Below are positions 1 through 6,358 of a DNA stretch of 9,694 nt, one piece after another. Below the pieces are notes generated by a model. The model searched no databases, was not told the DNA's origin, and worked only from the letters and a program-made list of their open reading frames with translations. Made by a program: the position numbers and the translations under genes. Origin of the DNA: Methanobacterium sp. PtaU1.Bin097 (GTDB lineage: Archaea > Methanobacteriota > Methanobacteria > Methanobacteriales > Methanobacteriaceae); assembly GCA_002067325.1 (NCBI GenBank), contig MVQY01000155.1:1-9694 (forward strand). Direction: 5' to 3'. How positions within the stretch are numbered: position 1 is the stretch's first letter; every line of letters begins with the position of its first letter.

Positions 1-1
1 G

Positions 2-75
2 GGGCCCGTAGCTTAGTCTGGCAGAGCGCTCGGCTCTTAACCGAGTTGTCGCGGGTTCAATTCCCGTCGGGCCCG
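2..75 (+). tRNA. tRNA-Lys (anticodon CTT), copy 1
   Basis: A complete 74-nt cloverleaf can be folded. The acceptor stem GGGCCCG pairs with CGGGCCC at 68-74. There is a short D arm with GCTT and AGC, and the anticodon stem CTCGG/CCGAG encloses the loop CTCTTAA, which places CTT at the anticodon and reads AAG (lysine). The variable loop is 5 nt, and the T arm GCGGG/CCCGT has the loop TTCAATT. The discriminator base is G and no CCA is encoded, as in many archaeal tRNA genes. Its promoter would lie left of the window. It is identical to copy 2. Confidence 0.96.
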
Positions 76-83
76 TTATATCC

Positions 84-90
84 TTTTTTT
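84..90 (+). terminator. T-run terminator after tRNA-Lys copy 1
   Basis: Seven T residues follow the tRNA end by 8 nt (TATATCC then T7) without a preceding hairpin. This is the usual form of an intrinsic archaeal terminator. The same run follows copy 2. The hicA stop codon arrives from the other direction only 14 nt further right, so transcription converges here. Confidence 0.6.
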
Positions 91-104
91 AGTTAAGTAG
101 AGCA

Positions 105-341
105 TTATAAAAGATCTAAAAATATCTGGTTGTTTAAACCCGCCTGATTTATAATGGCTTTAAGCGTTCCCTTTTTAACTTTCTTATGATCAGGAACTAT
201 TACTGTTAAAATCCTACCAGAATCTAACCTTTTTTTCATTTTTATATGGCTACCTTTTCGTGAAACCTCACGAAACCCATCCCTAGAAAGGGTTTTACAA
301 ATTTCAAGTCCCGACAGGATGGGAAGTTTCTGGGTAGCCAT
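105..341 (-). CDS. hicA: HicA-type mRNA interferase toxin
   Basis: This 78-residue protein is of normal length for the HicA/YcfA family, small double-stranded-RNA-binding-fold toxins that cut mRNA. The hallmarks are visible: LSGLEICKTLSRDGF near residues 9-23, the RKGSH motif at 28-32 whose histidine (H32) is the family's catalytic residue, the basic IVPDHKKVKKGTL stretch at 48-60, and the closing INQAGL segment at 64-69. The ATG at 341 has a weak GGATG ribosome site at 351-355 inside hicB. The reading frame overlaps hicB by 38 nt, so the two are translationally coupled with antitoxin first. All expected toxin residues are present, so it is likely active when freed from HicB. The gene runs towards tRNA-Lys copy 1. 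Confidence 0.93.
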   Translation of the reverse strand: MATQKLPILSGLEICKTLSRDGFREVSRKGSHIKMKKRLDSGRILTVIVPDHKKVKKGTLKAIINQAGLNNQIFLDLL

Positions 342-645
342 GGATTTTTACATCCAACTTGGTCATGTGTGGATTTTCATAGGCATCATCCAACAGAGAA
401 TGTTTATCTTTGAATTCCTTTTCCTTATCTTCCAAGATAATAGAAACAGCATATTCTAATATTGTGTCAGCGTATTCTTTCTGAACATCTTTATCCTCTA
501 AAAACAGTTCTAAAGCTTCCCTAGCATTAGCTAATGCTTCCTCTTCAGTTGTTCCCTGACTTCCTACACAGAAAACAGGACATATGGCTATTACGTGTTC
601 ATCTTCTCTGGTTAGCTCAATTGGTAATTCAAGCTTAACAATCAC
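304..645 (-). CDS. hicB: HicB-family antitoxin
   Basis: A 113-residue partner of HicA. HicB antitoxins have a degraded RNase H-like fold that blocks the toxin. Here residues 1-50 show the family pattern: a beta-strand start (VKLELPIEL), VIAICPVFCVGSQG at 18-31, then TTEEEALANAREALELFLE at 32-50. The C-terminal half (51-113) is charged, and I cannot see a clear helix-turn-helix or ribbon-helix-helix DNA-binding domain, so autoregulation by this protein is uncertain. The start is GTG at 645, chosen because TGGAGGG at 654-660 sits 8 nt upstream. Two TATA-like boxes lie further upstream. It is the first gene of the hicBA operon and its 3' end overlaps hicA. Confidence 0.92.
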   Translation of the reverse strand: MIVKLELPIELTREDEHVIAICPVFCVGSQGTTEEEALANAREALELFLEDKDVQKEYADTILEYAVSIILEDKEKEFKDKHSLLDDAYENPHMTKLDVKIHGYPETSHPVGT

Positions 646-680
646 CTATTAATCCCTCCAGGAATCCAGTTGCTACTTAA

Positions 681-747
681 AAACCTGCTAAAAAATTAAT
701 ATATTCCTGTGCTAAAATAAATTATGTAAACCTGCATATATATTTTT
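681..747 (-). promoter_or_regulatory. Candidate hicBA promoter with paired GCAGGTTT sites
   Basis: Read on the minus strand, this spacer has two TATA-like boxes: AAAATATATATGC (734-747) and ATATATTAAT (about 696-706). The nearer box would place transcription start around 670, leaving a leader of about 25 nt before the hicB GTG. The octamer GCAGGTTT occurs twice in the same orientation (681-688 and 728-735), on either side of the nearer TATA box. This could be an operator pair for autoregulation, as is common for toxin-antitoxin operons. The evidence is motif-level only. Confidence 0.4.
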
Positions 748-790
748 AATCAAATCACCGAACAACTTTCGCAGTACATTAAAGTATGGG

Positions 791-798
791 TTTAAATA
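791..798 (+). promoter_or_regulatory. TATA box for tRNA-Lys copy 2
   Basis: TTTAAATA, preceded by GTATGGG, lies 45-52 nt before the mature tRNA end. With the usual archaeal spacing, transcription would start about 26-30 nt downstream, near 820, giving a leader of roughly 20 nt for removal by RNase P. This suggests copy 2 has its own promoter, whatever lies before copy 1. Confidence 0.55.
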
Positions 799-842
799 CT
801 AAAATCCCCTAATAGAATGTGTTTGAAGAGAAATTCAACAAG

Positions 843-916
843 GGGCCCGTAGCTTAGTCTGGCAGAGCGCTCGGCTCTTAACCGAGTTGTCGCGGGTTCA
901 ATTCCCGTCGGGCCCG
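843..916 (+). tRNA. tRNA-Lys (anticodon CTT), copy 2
   Basis: The same 74-nt cloverleaf as copy 1: acceptor GGGCCCG/CGGGCCC, anticodon loop CTCTTAA with CTT, T loop TTCAATT, discriminator G, no encoded CCA. All stems are intact, so both copies should be functional. Copy 2 has a TATA box about 45-52 nt upstream and a T7 terminator just after it. Confidence 0.96.
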
Positions 917-924
917 TTATATCC

Positions 925-931
925 TTTTTTT
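925..931 (+). terminator. T-run terminator after tRNA-Lys copy 2
   Basis: T7 follows 8 nt after the tRNA end and is identical to the run after copy 1. There is no hairpin, consistent with archaeal poly-T termination. Confidence 0.6.
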
Positions 932-932
932 A

Positions 933-1297
933 TCCAGATCCATTTTTTTAAATATTTACATTAACAACCATATCAAAGATGTATCTCTTTACGGATTGAC
1001 CGGATAATTTTTATTAATGAGACGTATGGGTTCGGGGAACATATTATTCTTGAAGTATTCTTGAATTATAAAAAAAATTTTACTTCGTAATATGTAGATA
1101 TAAAGAAATAAAAAGTCCTAAAAAGGCATGAATAAGTAATAAATCAGAAATATATCTGTTAAATTGAAAAAATCTCGTTTTATTCATGTTTTGGGCTATA
1201 TAGAGTGAGGTTTTTATATCAAATAAACATATTTTTTATAATTTACAAAAAAAATTTAATGATCTATTTAACTATTAATTCAAAAATATCTATACTT
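933..1297. other. AT-rich spacer without a convincing gene
   Basis: These 365 nt hold no open frame longer than a few dozen codons on either strand and no recognisable RNA gene. Visible features are a 9-bp inverted repeat (CATGAATAA at 1127-1135 and TTATTCATG at 1180-1188) enclosing a small CAGA/TCTG hairpin, a TATA-like TTTTTATATC on the plus strand near 1211-1220, and an A8 run at 1247-1254 that reads as T8 after the gene ending at 1298. The composition resembles worn-out accessory DNA beside the tRNA repeat. Confidence 0.6.
1247..1257 (-). terminator. Poly-T terminator downstream of the 379-residue gene
   Basis: On the minus strand the sequence reads AAATTTTTTTTG about 40 nt after the TAA stop at 1298, with no hairpin. 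An eight-T run is a plausible archaeal terminator. Confidence 0.45.
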
Positions 1298-2437
1298 TTA
1301 ATCAAAATTATTTAACTCAGACATTTGAACTTCACTATCAAATTTTTTGTAAGGCGATAAATTATAAAGAGTCTTTGATAATTTTATGTCTCCTTCTTTA
1401 TCCAGTAAGAAATATGTGATTATTGCACCACCACTATGGGATAATTCGCTCCACAAGATATTTCTTTTTACTCTATTATTCCCACTAGCATACACAATCC
1501 TTAAATATAAAATATAGGTACTTTCATCAACTTCCTCACCATAGATATTATCTGCACCCTCACCTACTATATTGTCTAATATTTCGCCTTCTAAAAATTT
1601 CTCTAATCGGGTTGTTGCTGTCTCATCAACAGTTGTTAAAACCTCCATCATTTTATCAACTTGACTATTCAAATTTTTTAAATATTCAATTGTATCAGAT
1701 TTATTTGAATTTTCCGCGCCATTTATTATCCCCTCAGCTATTTTCTTTAATTCTAACAATTCTAATACACTACTTAGAAGGCCATCCGATACATTGGTTT
1801 GAAAAGGAGGATAGATTGGTTTAAGGTTGTTTGATTTTAAAGCCATGACCAGATCTGCAACTAAAGCTTCGTAAACTATTTCTACTTTTTTACCTTTAAT
1901 TTCAGTTTCAGTCCTGAAAAGTGAAATTGTATCTATTATAGACTTAACTACACCAGTGCCTACAGCTAGAGGTTCTAATGGACTTATAAGCATTTCAGTC
2001 TGTATTTTTGTAGGTTCTTCAGCTGGTACGCCTGTAATCTCTATAGTCTCCTTTGCTTTTTCTATTAATTCATCATATCTTTCTTTAAAAAGGTTTATTT
2101 GTTTTTTAAATGTTTTATAGGAGAAAAAAGTGTTGAGATTGTTCTGATCAAAAATAACCACCCTTTTCAGGTTAGGATCATCATAATTTTTAATTTTCCT
2201 ACAGATATGATTAGCAATTTCAGAAACAGCACTGTAAGTGATAACTTGACATTCAATAGAAACCTCATCATCCACTGTAGTTTTTCCTTCAAGTGCTTTA
2301 ACATCAGAAGCAGGTATTTTAGCCTCTAATGCGGCTTTTTCAGCTTCAGCAGCTGCTTTTTTCGCTTCAGCAATTGCCTTTTCCAGTTCAGCCCTTTCCT
2401 TTTCATTCTTTATATCAAAATTATTTTCCTCTGACAC
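1298..2437 (-). CDS. Unrecognised 379-residue protein with charged helical N-terminus
   Basis: I do not recognise a named family. Residues 10-41 are a heptad-like run rich in Ala, Glu and Lys (for example AEAKKAAAEAEKAALEAK), likely a single long helix or coiled coil. A folded middle follows, with VVIFDQNN at 93-100 and a helix-rich segment at 105-132. A hydrophobic stretch (PLAVGTGVVKSIIDTISLF, 155-173) is too polar at its ends for a confident membrane helix and leads into RTETEIKGKKVEI. The last third has a beta-type region, YILYLRIVYASGNNRVKRN at 308-326 and LSHSGGAIITYFLLDKEG at 332-349, that looks like a conserved core. There is no signal peptide. The start is GTG at 2437, with a G-rich site (2445-2450) 7 nt upstream; an ATG at 2439 is out of frame. 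It stands alone and is AT-rich, suggesting an acquired gene. The function is unknown. Confidence 0.8.
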   Translation of the reverse strand: MSEENNFDIKNEKERAELEKAIAEAKKAAAEAEKAALEAKIPASDVKALEGKTTVDDEVSIECQVITYSAVSEIANHICRKIKNYDDPNLKRVVIFDQNNLNTFFSYKTFKKQINLFKERYDELIEKAKETIEITGVPAEEPTKIQTEMLISPLEPLAVGTGVVKSIIDTISLFRTETEIKGKKVEIVYEALVADLVMALKSNNLKPIYPPFQTNVSDGLLSSVLELLELKKIAEGIINGAENSNKSDTIEYLKNLNSQVDKMMEVLTTVDETATTRLEKFLEGEILDNIVGEGADNIYGEEVDESTYILYLRIVYASGNNRVKRNILWSELSHSGGAIITYFLLDKEGDIKLSKTLYNLSPYKKFDSEVQMSELNNFD

Positions 2438-2587
2438 ATTTCATCCCCCCATACTAAACCTGATATTCCAACATAATATTCAATTAATAAATTATGAAAT
2501 TTAGACAATATTTAATTATTGAATCTAGGCAGGGATAACATGTTTTAGCTAGAAAATGTCAAGATGAACCATCACATGCAATCATAG

Positions 2588-2610
2588 TAAAAAGAAATTT
2601 AAAAAATAAA
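2588..2610 (-). terminator. T-rich terminator after the ABC exporter operon
   Basis: Just past the permease stop, the minus strand reads TTTATTTTTTAAATTTCTTTTT, a pair of T-runs without a hairpin. It begins about 7 nt after the TAG and fits archaeal multi-T termination of the two-gene operon. Confidence 0.5.
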
Positions 2611-2616
2611 TCAATG

Positions 2617-3381
2617 CTACATCAGTTCCTGCTCCTTCTTAGTGAACATCAGGGCTGATAGGAAGACCATCACCGCTGCAAAGACCATGATGACGGTGAT
2701 ACTGATTTGGAGTGGTATGACCCCGGTTCCCAGTATGATTTGCCTTAGGGCATCCACACCATAGGTCAGGGGATCCAGGTAGACCGCTGCCTGAAGAAAC
2801 ATGGGGAGTCCGCTGACTGGGAAGAGAGCCCCGCTCAAGAGGAACATGGGCAGGACCACGAAGCTCATGATGAGGTTGAAACCCTCCATACTGTCGGTGA
2901 AGGAAGCTATGAGTAATCCGACACCGGCGAGTCCCACAGATATGGGTATCATCAGCAGGGTGCAGGCTATGAAGATTAAAGGGGTCATCTGCACGCCCAC
3001 CACAAAGGAGAGTACCAGGAGTATGACTCCCTGGATCACCGCGGCGGTGCCTATCCCAATGGCCTTACCGAAGACTATGGAAGGGCGGGTGATGGGTGCG
3101 ACTAATATTTCCTTTAGGAAACCGTACTGCCTGTCTATAATCACGGAAACACCGCTGAAGATAGCGGTGAAGAGGATGGTCTGGCCTATGATACCAGGGT
3201 ATATGAAGGCCTGGTAGCCCCCGGCGACGTTACCAAATCTTATGGCGGATCCTAAACCGGTCCCAAAGATCACAAGCCATAAGAGTGGTGTTACCACGGA
3301 GGTTAGTATTCGGGAGCGGTAGCGGACGAACCTCTTCATCTCCCTTAGCCATATGGTGTATATTCCTTCCAGTTCCGCCAT
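2617..3381 (-). CDS. ABC-2 type exporter permease (DrrB-like)
   Basis: A 254-residue integral membrane subunit of normal length for ABC-2 permeases. Six hydrophobic segments can be read at about 27-44, 58-82, 106-130, 132-160, 168-186 and 224-245. The family signatures are DRQYGFLKEILVAPI at 83-97 on the cytoplasmic loop that meets the ATPase, and LSGALFPVSGLP followed by DPLTYGVDALR around 182-213. The ATG at 3381 is only 2 nt past the stop of the ATPase gene, and its GGGGAGA ribosome site lies inside that gene, so the two are translationally coupled. It should pair with the upstream ATPase as an efflux pump. Relatives export drugs, lipids or polysaccharides, but the substrate cannot be read from the sequence. 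Confidence 0.93.
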   Translation of the reverse strand: MAELEGIYTIWLREMKRFVRYRSRILTSVVTPLLWLVIFGTGLGSAIRFGNVAGGYQAFIYPGIIGQTILFTAIFSGVSVIIDRQYGFLKEILVAPITRPSIVFGKAIGIGTAAVIQGVILLVLSFVVGVQMTPLIFIACTLLMIPISVGLAGVGLLIASFTDSMEGFNLIMSFVVLPMFLLSGALFPVSGLPMFLQAAVYLDPLTYGVDALRQIILGTGVIPLQISITVIMVFAAVMVFLSALMFTKKEQELM

Positions 3382-3383
3382 GT

Positions 3384-4337
3384 TTATCTCCCCCCGGTTA
3401 TCTTGGTCCCAGTGTAGCTTATGAAGACATCCTCCAGGTTGGGATGCTGCAGTTCAATGGACTCCACCATCACACCGTTCTGGTTGGCGAAGTTCACCAG
3501 TGGAGGTACCAGGTTCTCACCCCTCTCCACCATGAGCTTGATAGTGGAATCATCCTCGAAAACTTTCTGCACGTAATCCAAGGTTTTAACCTTCTCTGTG
3601 AACAGTTCCGGCTTGTCGACTTTAACTGTGATGGTATCTGCCTTTAACTCCCTTTTGAGGTTTATGGGAGAGTCTGATTTTATGATCTGTCCCTGGTTGA
3701 TGATGGCCACCTCATCGCAGAGCTGGTCTGCCTCCTCCATGTAATGGGTGGTCATTAAAACTGTGATATCCTCTTCCTGGTTGAGCTTGGTGATGTACTC
3801 CCAGATATTCTCCCGGGTCTGGGGGTCCAGGCCCAGGGTGGGTTCATCTAGAAAGAGTACCTTGGGGTGGTGGACCAGGCCCCGGCCAATTTCTAACCTG
3901 CGCTTCATACCGCCAGAGTAGGTCTTGGTGTACTCATCCGCCTTCTCCCCCAGGGCTATAAGATCTAGAACTTCATCTATACGCTTCTGCCTGACGTTGC
4001 TTGGTACAGCGTAGAGGGATGCGTGCATCTCCAGGTGCTCCCTTCCGGTTAGGATGTCGTCCAGGGCCCTGGACTGGAAAACTATGCCAATTGATGCCCG
4101 TACTTCCCTAGCATTTTTAACCACATCGTAGCCGTTTACTGTGGCACCGCCTGATGTTGGTCGAAGGATGGTGCAGAGCATCGATATCAGGGTGGTCTTA
4201 CCCGCCCCATTAGGGCCTAAAACACCGTATACGCTGTTTCTAGGTACTTTAAGATTTACAGAGTTAACAGCGGTAAAATCACCATATTTCTTGGTTATAT
4301 CGTTGGTTTCAATTATGTAATCAAATGAATTATTCAT
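3384..4337 (-). CDS. ABC exporter ATP-binding subunit (DrrA-like)
   Basis: A 317-residue ATPase that powers the adjacent ABC-2 permease. All catalytic elements are intact: Walker A GPNGAGKTT (41-49), Q-loop glutamine Q88 in GIVFQSR, signature SGGMK (141-145), Walker B VLFLDE (160-165) with E165 as general base, D-loop GLDP (169-172), and the switch histidine H198 in MTTHYMEEAD. The region after about residue 225 is the extra C-terminal domain typical of DrrA/NodI-type ATPases, ending in LQHPNLEDVFISYTG. The ATG at 4337 has GAGGG at 4343-4347 as ribosome site. It is the first gene of a two-gene operon. Its GC content is clearly higher than that of the flanking accessory genes, suggesting a resident chromosomal operon. 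The substrate is unknown. Confidence 0.95.
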   Translation of the reverse strand: MNNSFDYIIETNDITKKYGDFTAVNSVNLKVPRNSVYGVLGPNGAGKTTLISMLCTILRPTSGGATVNGYDVVKNAREVRASIGIVFQSRALDDILTGREHLEMHASLYAVPSNVRQKRIDEVLDLIALGEKADEYTKTYSGGMKRRLEIGRGLVHHPKVLFLDEPTLGLDPQTRENIWEYITKLNQEEDITVLMTTHYMEEADQLCDEVAIINQGQIIKSDSPINLKRELKADTITVKVDKPELFTEKVKTLDYVQKVFEDDSTIKLMVERGENLVPPLVNFANQNGVMVESIELQHPNLEDVFISYTGTKITGGR

Positions 4338-4488
4338 GGTTACCCTCTATTTTTTATTCTTTCAATTTGAAATTTATTACAAAAATATTAGTGTGAAATC
4401 TATGAAAAGTACCAGTTCCGCTTCATCTCCACATACAACGTTAAATTATTAATTTTGAGTTAATACTATTTTCTGATCCTAACAATTT

Positions 4489-4583
4489 ATGCACCATTCT
4501 ATGCACCAAACTATGGATCTATGCACCATAATTTTCCATGCACCAAACTATGCACCAAACCATGACTCTATGCACCAATTTTC
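4489..4583. repeat. Array of six ATGCACCA repeats forming a duplicated unit of about 49 bp
   Basis: The octamer ATGCACCA (TGGTGCAT on the minus strand) starts at 4489, 4501, 4521, 4538, 4550 and 4570. The spacings are 12, 20, 17, 12 and 20 nt, so offsets 0, 12 and 32 occur twice, 49 nt apart. The array is therefore two imperfect copies of one unit: 4489-4537, and 4538 to about 4583, which lacks 2 nt near its end. The first 40 positions match at 35. The basic unit looks like the 12-mer ATGCACCAAACT. The array begins directly at the stop codon of the DUF4062 gene and lies about 150 nt upstream of the ABC operon start. The changing spacing breaks any reading frame, so it is not coding as it stands. 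Confidence 0.85.
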
Positions 4584-6049
4584 TAAACAGCTTTATATTT
4601 GGTATATCGGCCTCTACCTGTTTTTTGGACTTGTTCTAATTCAACTAGTTTGTTAAGATGTCTTGTTGCAGTGTTACGAGGTACATTGAATAATTCCCTG
4701 TATAATTCATTAGTAAACACTTTACCCTCATTGACCATTAATGTCAAAGCTTCAATTTGCACATTTTTCAAATCTAATTCTTTTAAATCAGTCATACGTT
4801 CATCAGGAATACTTGCAACAAGATCCAGAATTTTGTCTCCAGGTCCATAGAATTTAACAATGAAAAAATCACCTTCCTCTAAAAATTCCGGTTCATTTAA
4901 TCCGTGCCGAACCATTAAATTTTTCATTTTAATGATCCCAGTACCATACCTTTCCATATCTTTAGTTTGACTGAATATTTCACAGATCTTTTTATTCCTG
5001 GTCTCATGTTTTCCTTCAATCTCATCAATTGTTAAACCTGCGATTACACCACCAGGATTACTTATTTCAACTCTATCATCAAAAACGGAAAAAAGAATAG
5101 GCGCACCGGTACGATCATAATCACGATGAGCTATTGCATTGATTAAAGCTTCTCTTATGGCTTCGTAAGGGTATTCTGGAATGTCAACTCTCTTAAATTC
5201 TACAATTTTATTTGCTATACGAGTATTCCTCCGGAAAAATGATTTAACTTCGTCAAGCATTTTATATATTGGTCCGTTAACTTCTTGACTGTCGATGGTT
5301 TCTAGTCTGGTTACTCCTTTAAAACGTGCGATACGAATTTCATTTTGAGGTATAAAGTCTGATGGATTTTTTCCAAAGAAAAGCAGTCCCGTATTCGTGG
5401 GTTTAATTTCCCCTTTGTATTCCTTTACTACCTTTAAAATGTTGCGTAGTATGTCGTCTATATTCCTGGTAGGCACATCAAGTTTTAATTGAGTGGCTCT
5501 TTTCTCCAGAAATTCTTTAACTTCATCCTCGTTTATAGCATCATAATCAGCTTCAGTAGCGATTGTCATATCAAAAGGTTCATTCCGGATAATGCCATTT
5601 TCATACAGATATAAAACGAGGCTATCTGTCACATGGCCTTTTAAATCATCTAAATCTTTGAACCTTTTATATTTAGCTAATTTCTTAATTCTCTCGATGA
5701 ATTTTTGGGTTCCTTCATCTCTTTCAGTATTGCTATCTTTAATATAGATAACAGTATCATTATGTGGGTTTGCTTCATTGAAGCTTTGAAATTCTAACTC
5801 GGTTGGTGATAAACCATCATCATTAGGTGTTCCATATACATTACCAATTAAACCTATGTAAATATCACTTTTCTCTACCTTTTCTATATAAGATGTAACA
5901 GGATCTTTCCCATTGGCTGGTGAATCTTCGAAGAGGAAAACATTAAAAATGTCATTAAGGACTAGGTTACTGGTTATTGCTTCTTTGACAGCAAATCTTT
6001 CATCTCTAAGTTCAGTCTGATTTCCACTTACAAAAACTCTTAATTTCAT
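4583..6049 (-). CDS. DUF4062 / COG2865-type GHKL ATPase-like regulator with winged-helix tail
   Basis: A 488-residue protein with four readable parts. Residues 1-150 are DUF4062, a TIR-like nucleotide-binding fold, with LRVFVSGNQTELRDER at 3-18, DIYIGLIGNVYG at 62-73 and SPTELEF at 81-87. Residues 165-290 are the connector of COG2865 regulators (TNTGLLFFGKNP at 218-229, IRIARFKG at 238-245). Residues 291-400 are the HATPase_c_4 module, with N-box EALINAIAHRDY (300-311), DDRVEISNPGG (324-334) and ERYGTGI (366-372). Residues 425-488 form a winged helix (TNELYRELFNVPRNTATRHL). Usual COG2865 proteins start with an AlbA_2/Schlafen domain, and here DUF4062 takes that place. The ATG at 6049 has GAGG at 6058-6061. 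The gene stands alone, is AT-rich, and ends at the repeat array. A regulatory or defence role is inferred. Confidence 0.87.
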   Translation of the reverse strand: MKLRVFVSGNQTELRDERFAVKEAITSNLVLNDIFNVFLFEDSPANGKDPVTSYIEKVEKSDIYIGLIGNVYGTPNDDGLSPTELEFQSFNEANPHNDTVIYIKDSNTERDEGTQKFIERIKKLAKYKRFKDLDDLKGHVTDSLVLYLYENGIIRNEPFDMTIATEADYDAINEDEVKEFLEKRATQLKLDVPTRNIDDILRNILKVVKEYKGEIKPTNTGLLFFGKNPSDFIPQNEIRIARFKGVTRLETIDSQEVNGPIYKMLDEVKSFFRRNTRIANKIVEFKRVDIPEYPYEAIREALINAIAHRDYDRTGAPILFSVFDDRVEISNPGGVIAGLTIDEIEGKHETRNKKICEIFSQTKDMERYGTGIIKMKNLMVRHGLNEPEFLEEGDFFIVKFYGPGDKILDLVASIPDERMTDLKELDLKNVQIEALTLMVNEGKVFTNELYRELFNVPRNTATRHLNKLVELEQVQKTGRGRYTKYKAV

Positions 6050-6358
6050 AAGTTATTCCTCTGATACAATTTCATAGTTAATCCTTCAAACTATAACTCA
6101 CAATGAGATAGAATAAAAATGGAAACCAATGAATTTGTCCATTATTTTAATTATATAATCATGGATATCCCTTCTAGAGAAACTATTTGATGATAAAAAA
6201 GTTTCAGGAATTTTATTATTAATCATTATATAACTCTGGGTATAATTTTCTTTCTAAAATCTTCCATTAAAAAATAAATCCTACGGATGACAAAATAGGT
6301 AAGTGAAGTTAAGGATTTACAACACTAACCATTTTAAAATTAATTTGAGGTCACCACC
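6050..6358. promoter_or_regulatory. Divergent promoter region between the DUF4062 and MBL-rhodanese genes
   Basis: The 309-nt spacer holds no gene. For the minus-strand gene, GATTATATAATTAA (6147-6160) is a good TATA-like box, placing transcription start near 6125 with a leader of about 75 nt. For the plus-strand gene, ATTATATAA (6225-6233) is the best TATA candidate, which would give a leader of about 100 nt. A closer A/T-rich site around 6267-6279 is an alternative. The plus-strand gene has a clear ribosome site, GAGGT at 6347-6351. No hairpin or riboswitch-like structure stands out. Confidence 0.45.

Larger units (their letters stand above)
1..91 (+). repeat. 91-bp perfect direct repeat, left copy (carries tRNA-Lys)
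   Basis: Positions 1-91 are identical, base for base, to 842-932. The repeat covers the whole tRNA gene, one base before it and the trailing pyrimidine/T-run, and ends where the next base differs (g at 92, t at 933). The true left edge may lie outside the window, because the match begins at base 1. Together the two copies flank the hicBA pair. This is the layout expected of attachment-site duplication or of a segmental duplication around a tRNA gene. Confidence 0.95.
842..932 (+). repeat. 91-bp perfect direct repeat, right copy (carries tRNA-Lys)
   Basis: Identical to 1-91 and offset by exactly 841 nt. Perfect identity through the tRNA and also the T-run spacer implies either recent duplication or ongoing homogenisation. 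The preceding base (a at 841) cannot be compared, because the matching position is outside the window. Confidence 0.95.

Noticed and set aside
1..916. Ordinary tRNA gene cluster
   Set aside because: Both genes are the same isoacceptor with identical flanking bases and T-run, separated by a toxin-antitoxin pair. That points to duplication or element insertion rather than a normal mixed tRNA cluster.
1612..1824. Plus-strand open frame of about 70 codons (also one at 2099-2329)
   Set aside because: Both lie opposite the well-formed 379-residue minus-strand gene, have no ribosome site and give low-complexity translations typical of antisense shadows.
2801..3217. Plus-strand frames opposite the ABC exporter (also 3285-3647)
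   Set aside because: Antisense shadows of the permease and ATPase genes, which have complete family motifs on the minus strand.
4489..4583. Possible CRISPR array
   Set aside because: The repeated word is only 8-12 nt, spacings are 12, 20 and 17 nt, and the interspersed bases are themselves repeats. There are no spacers of 30-40 nt and no cas genes in the window.
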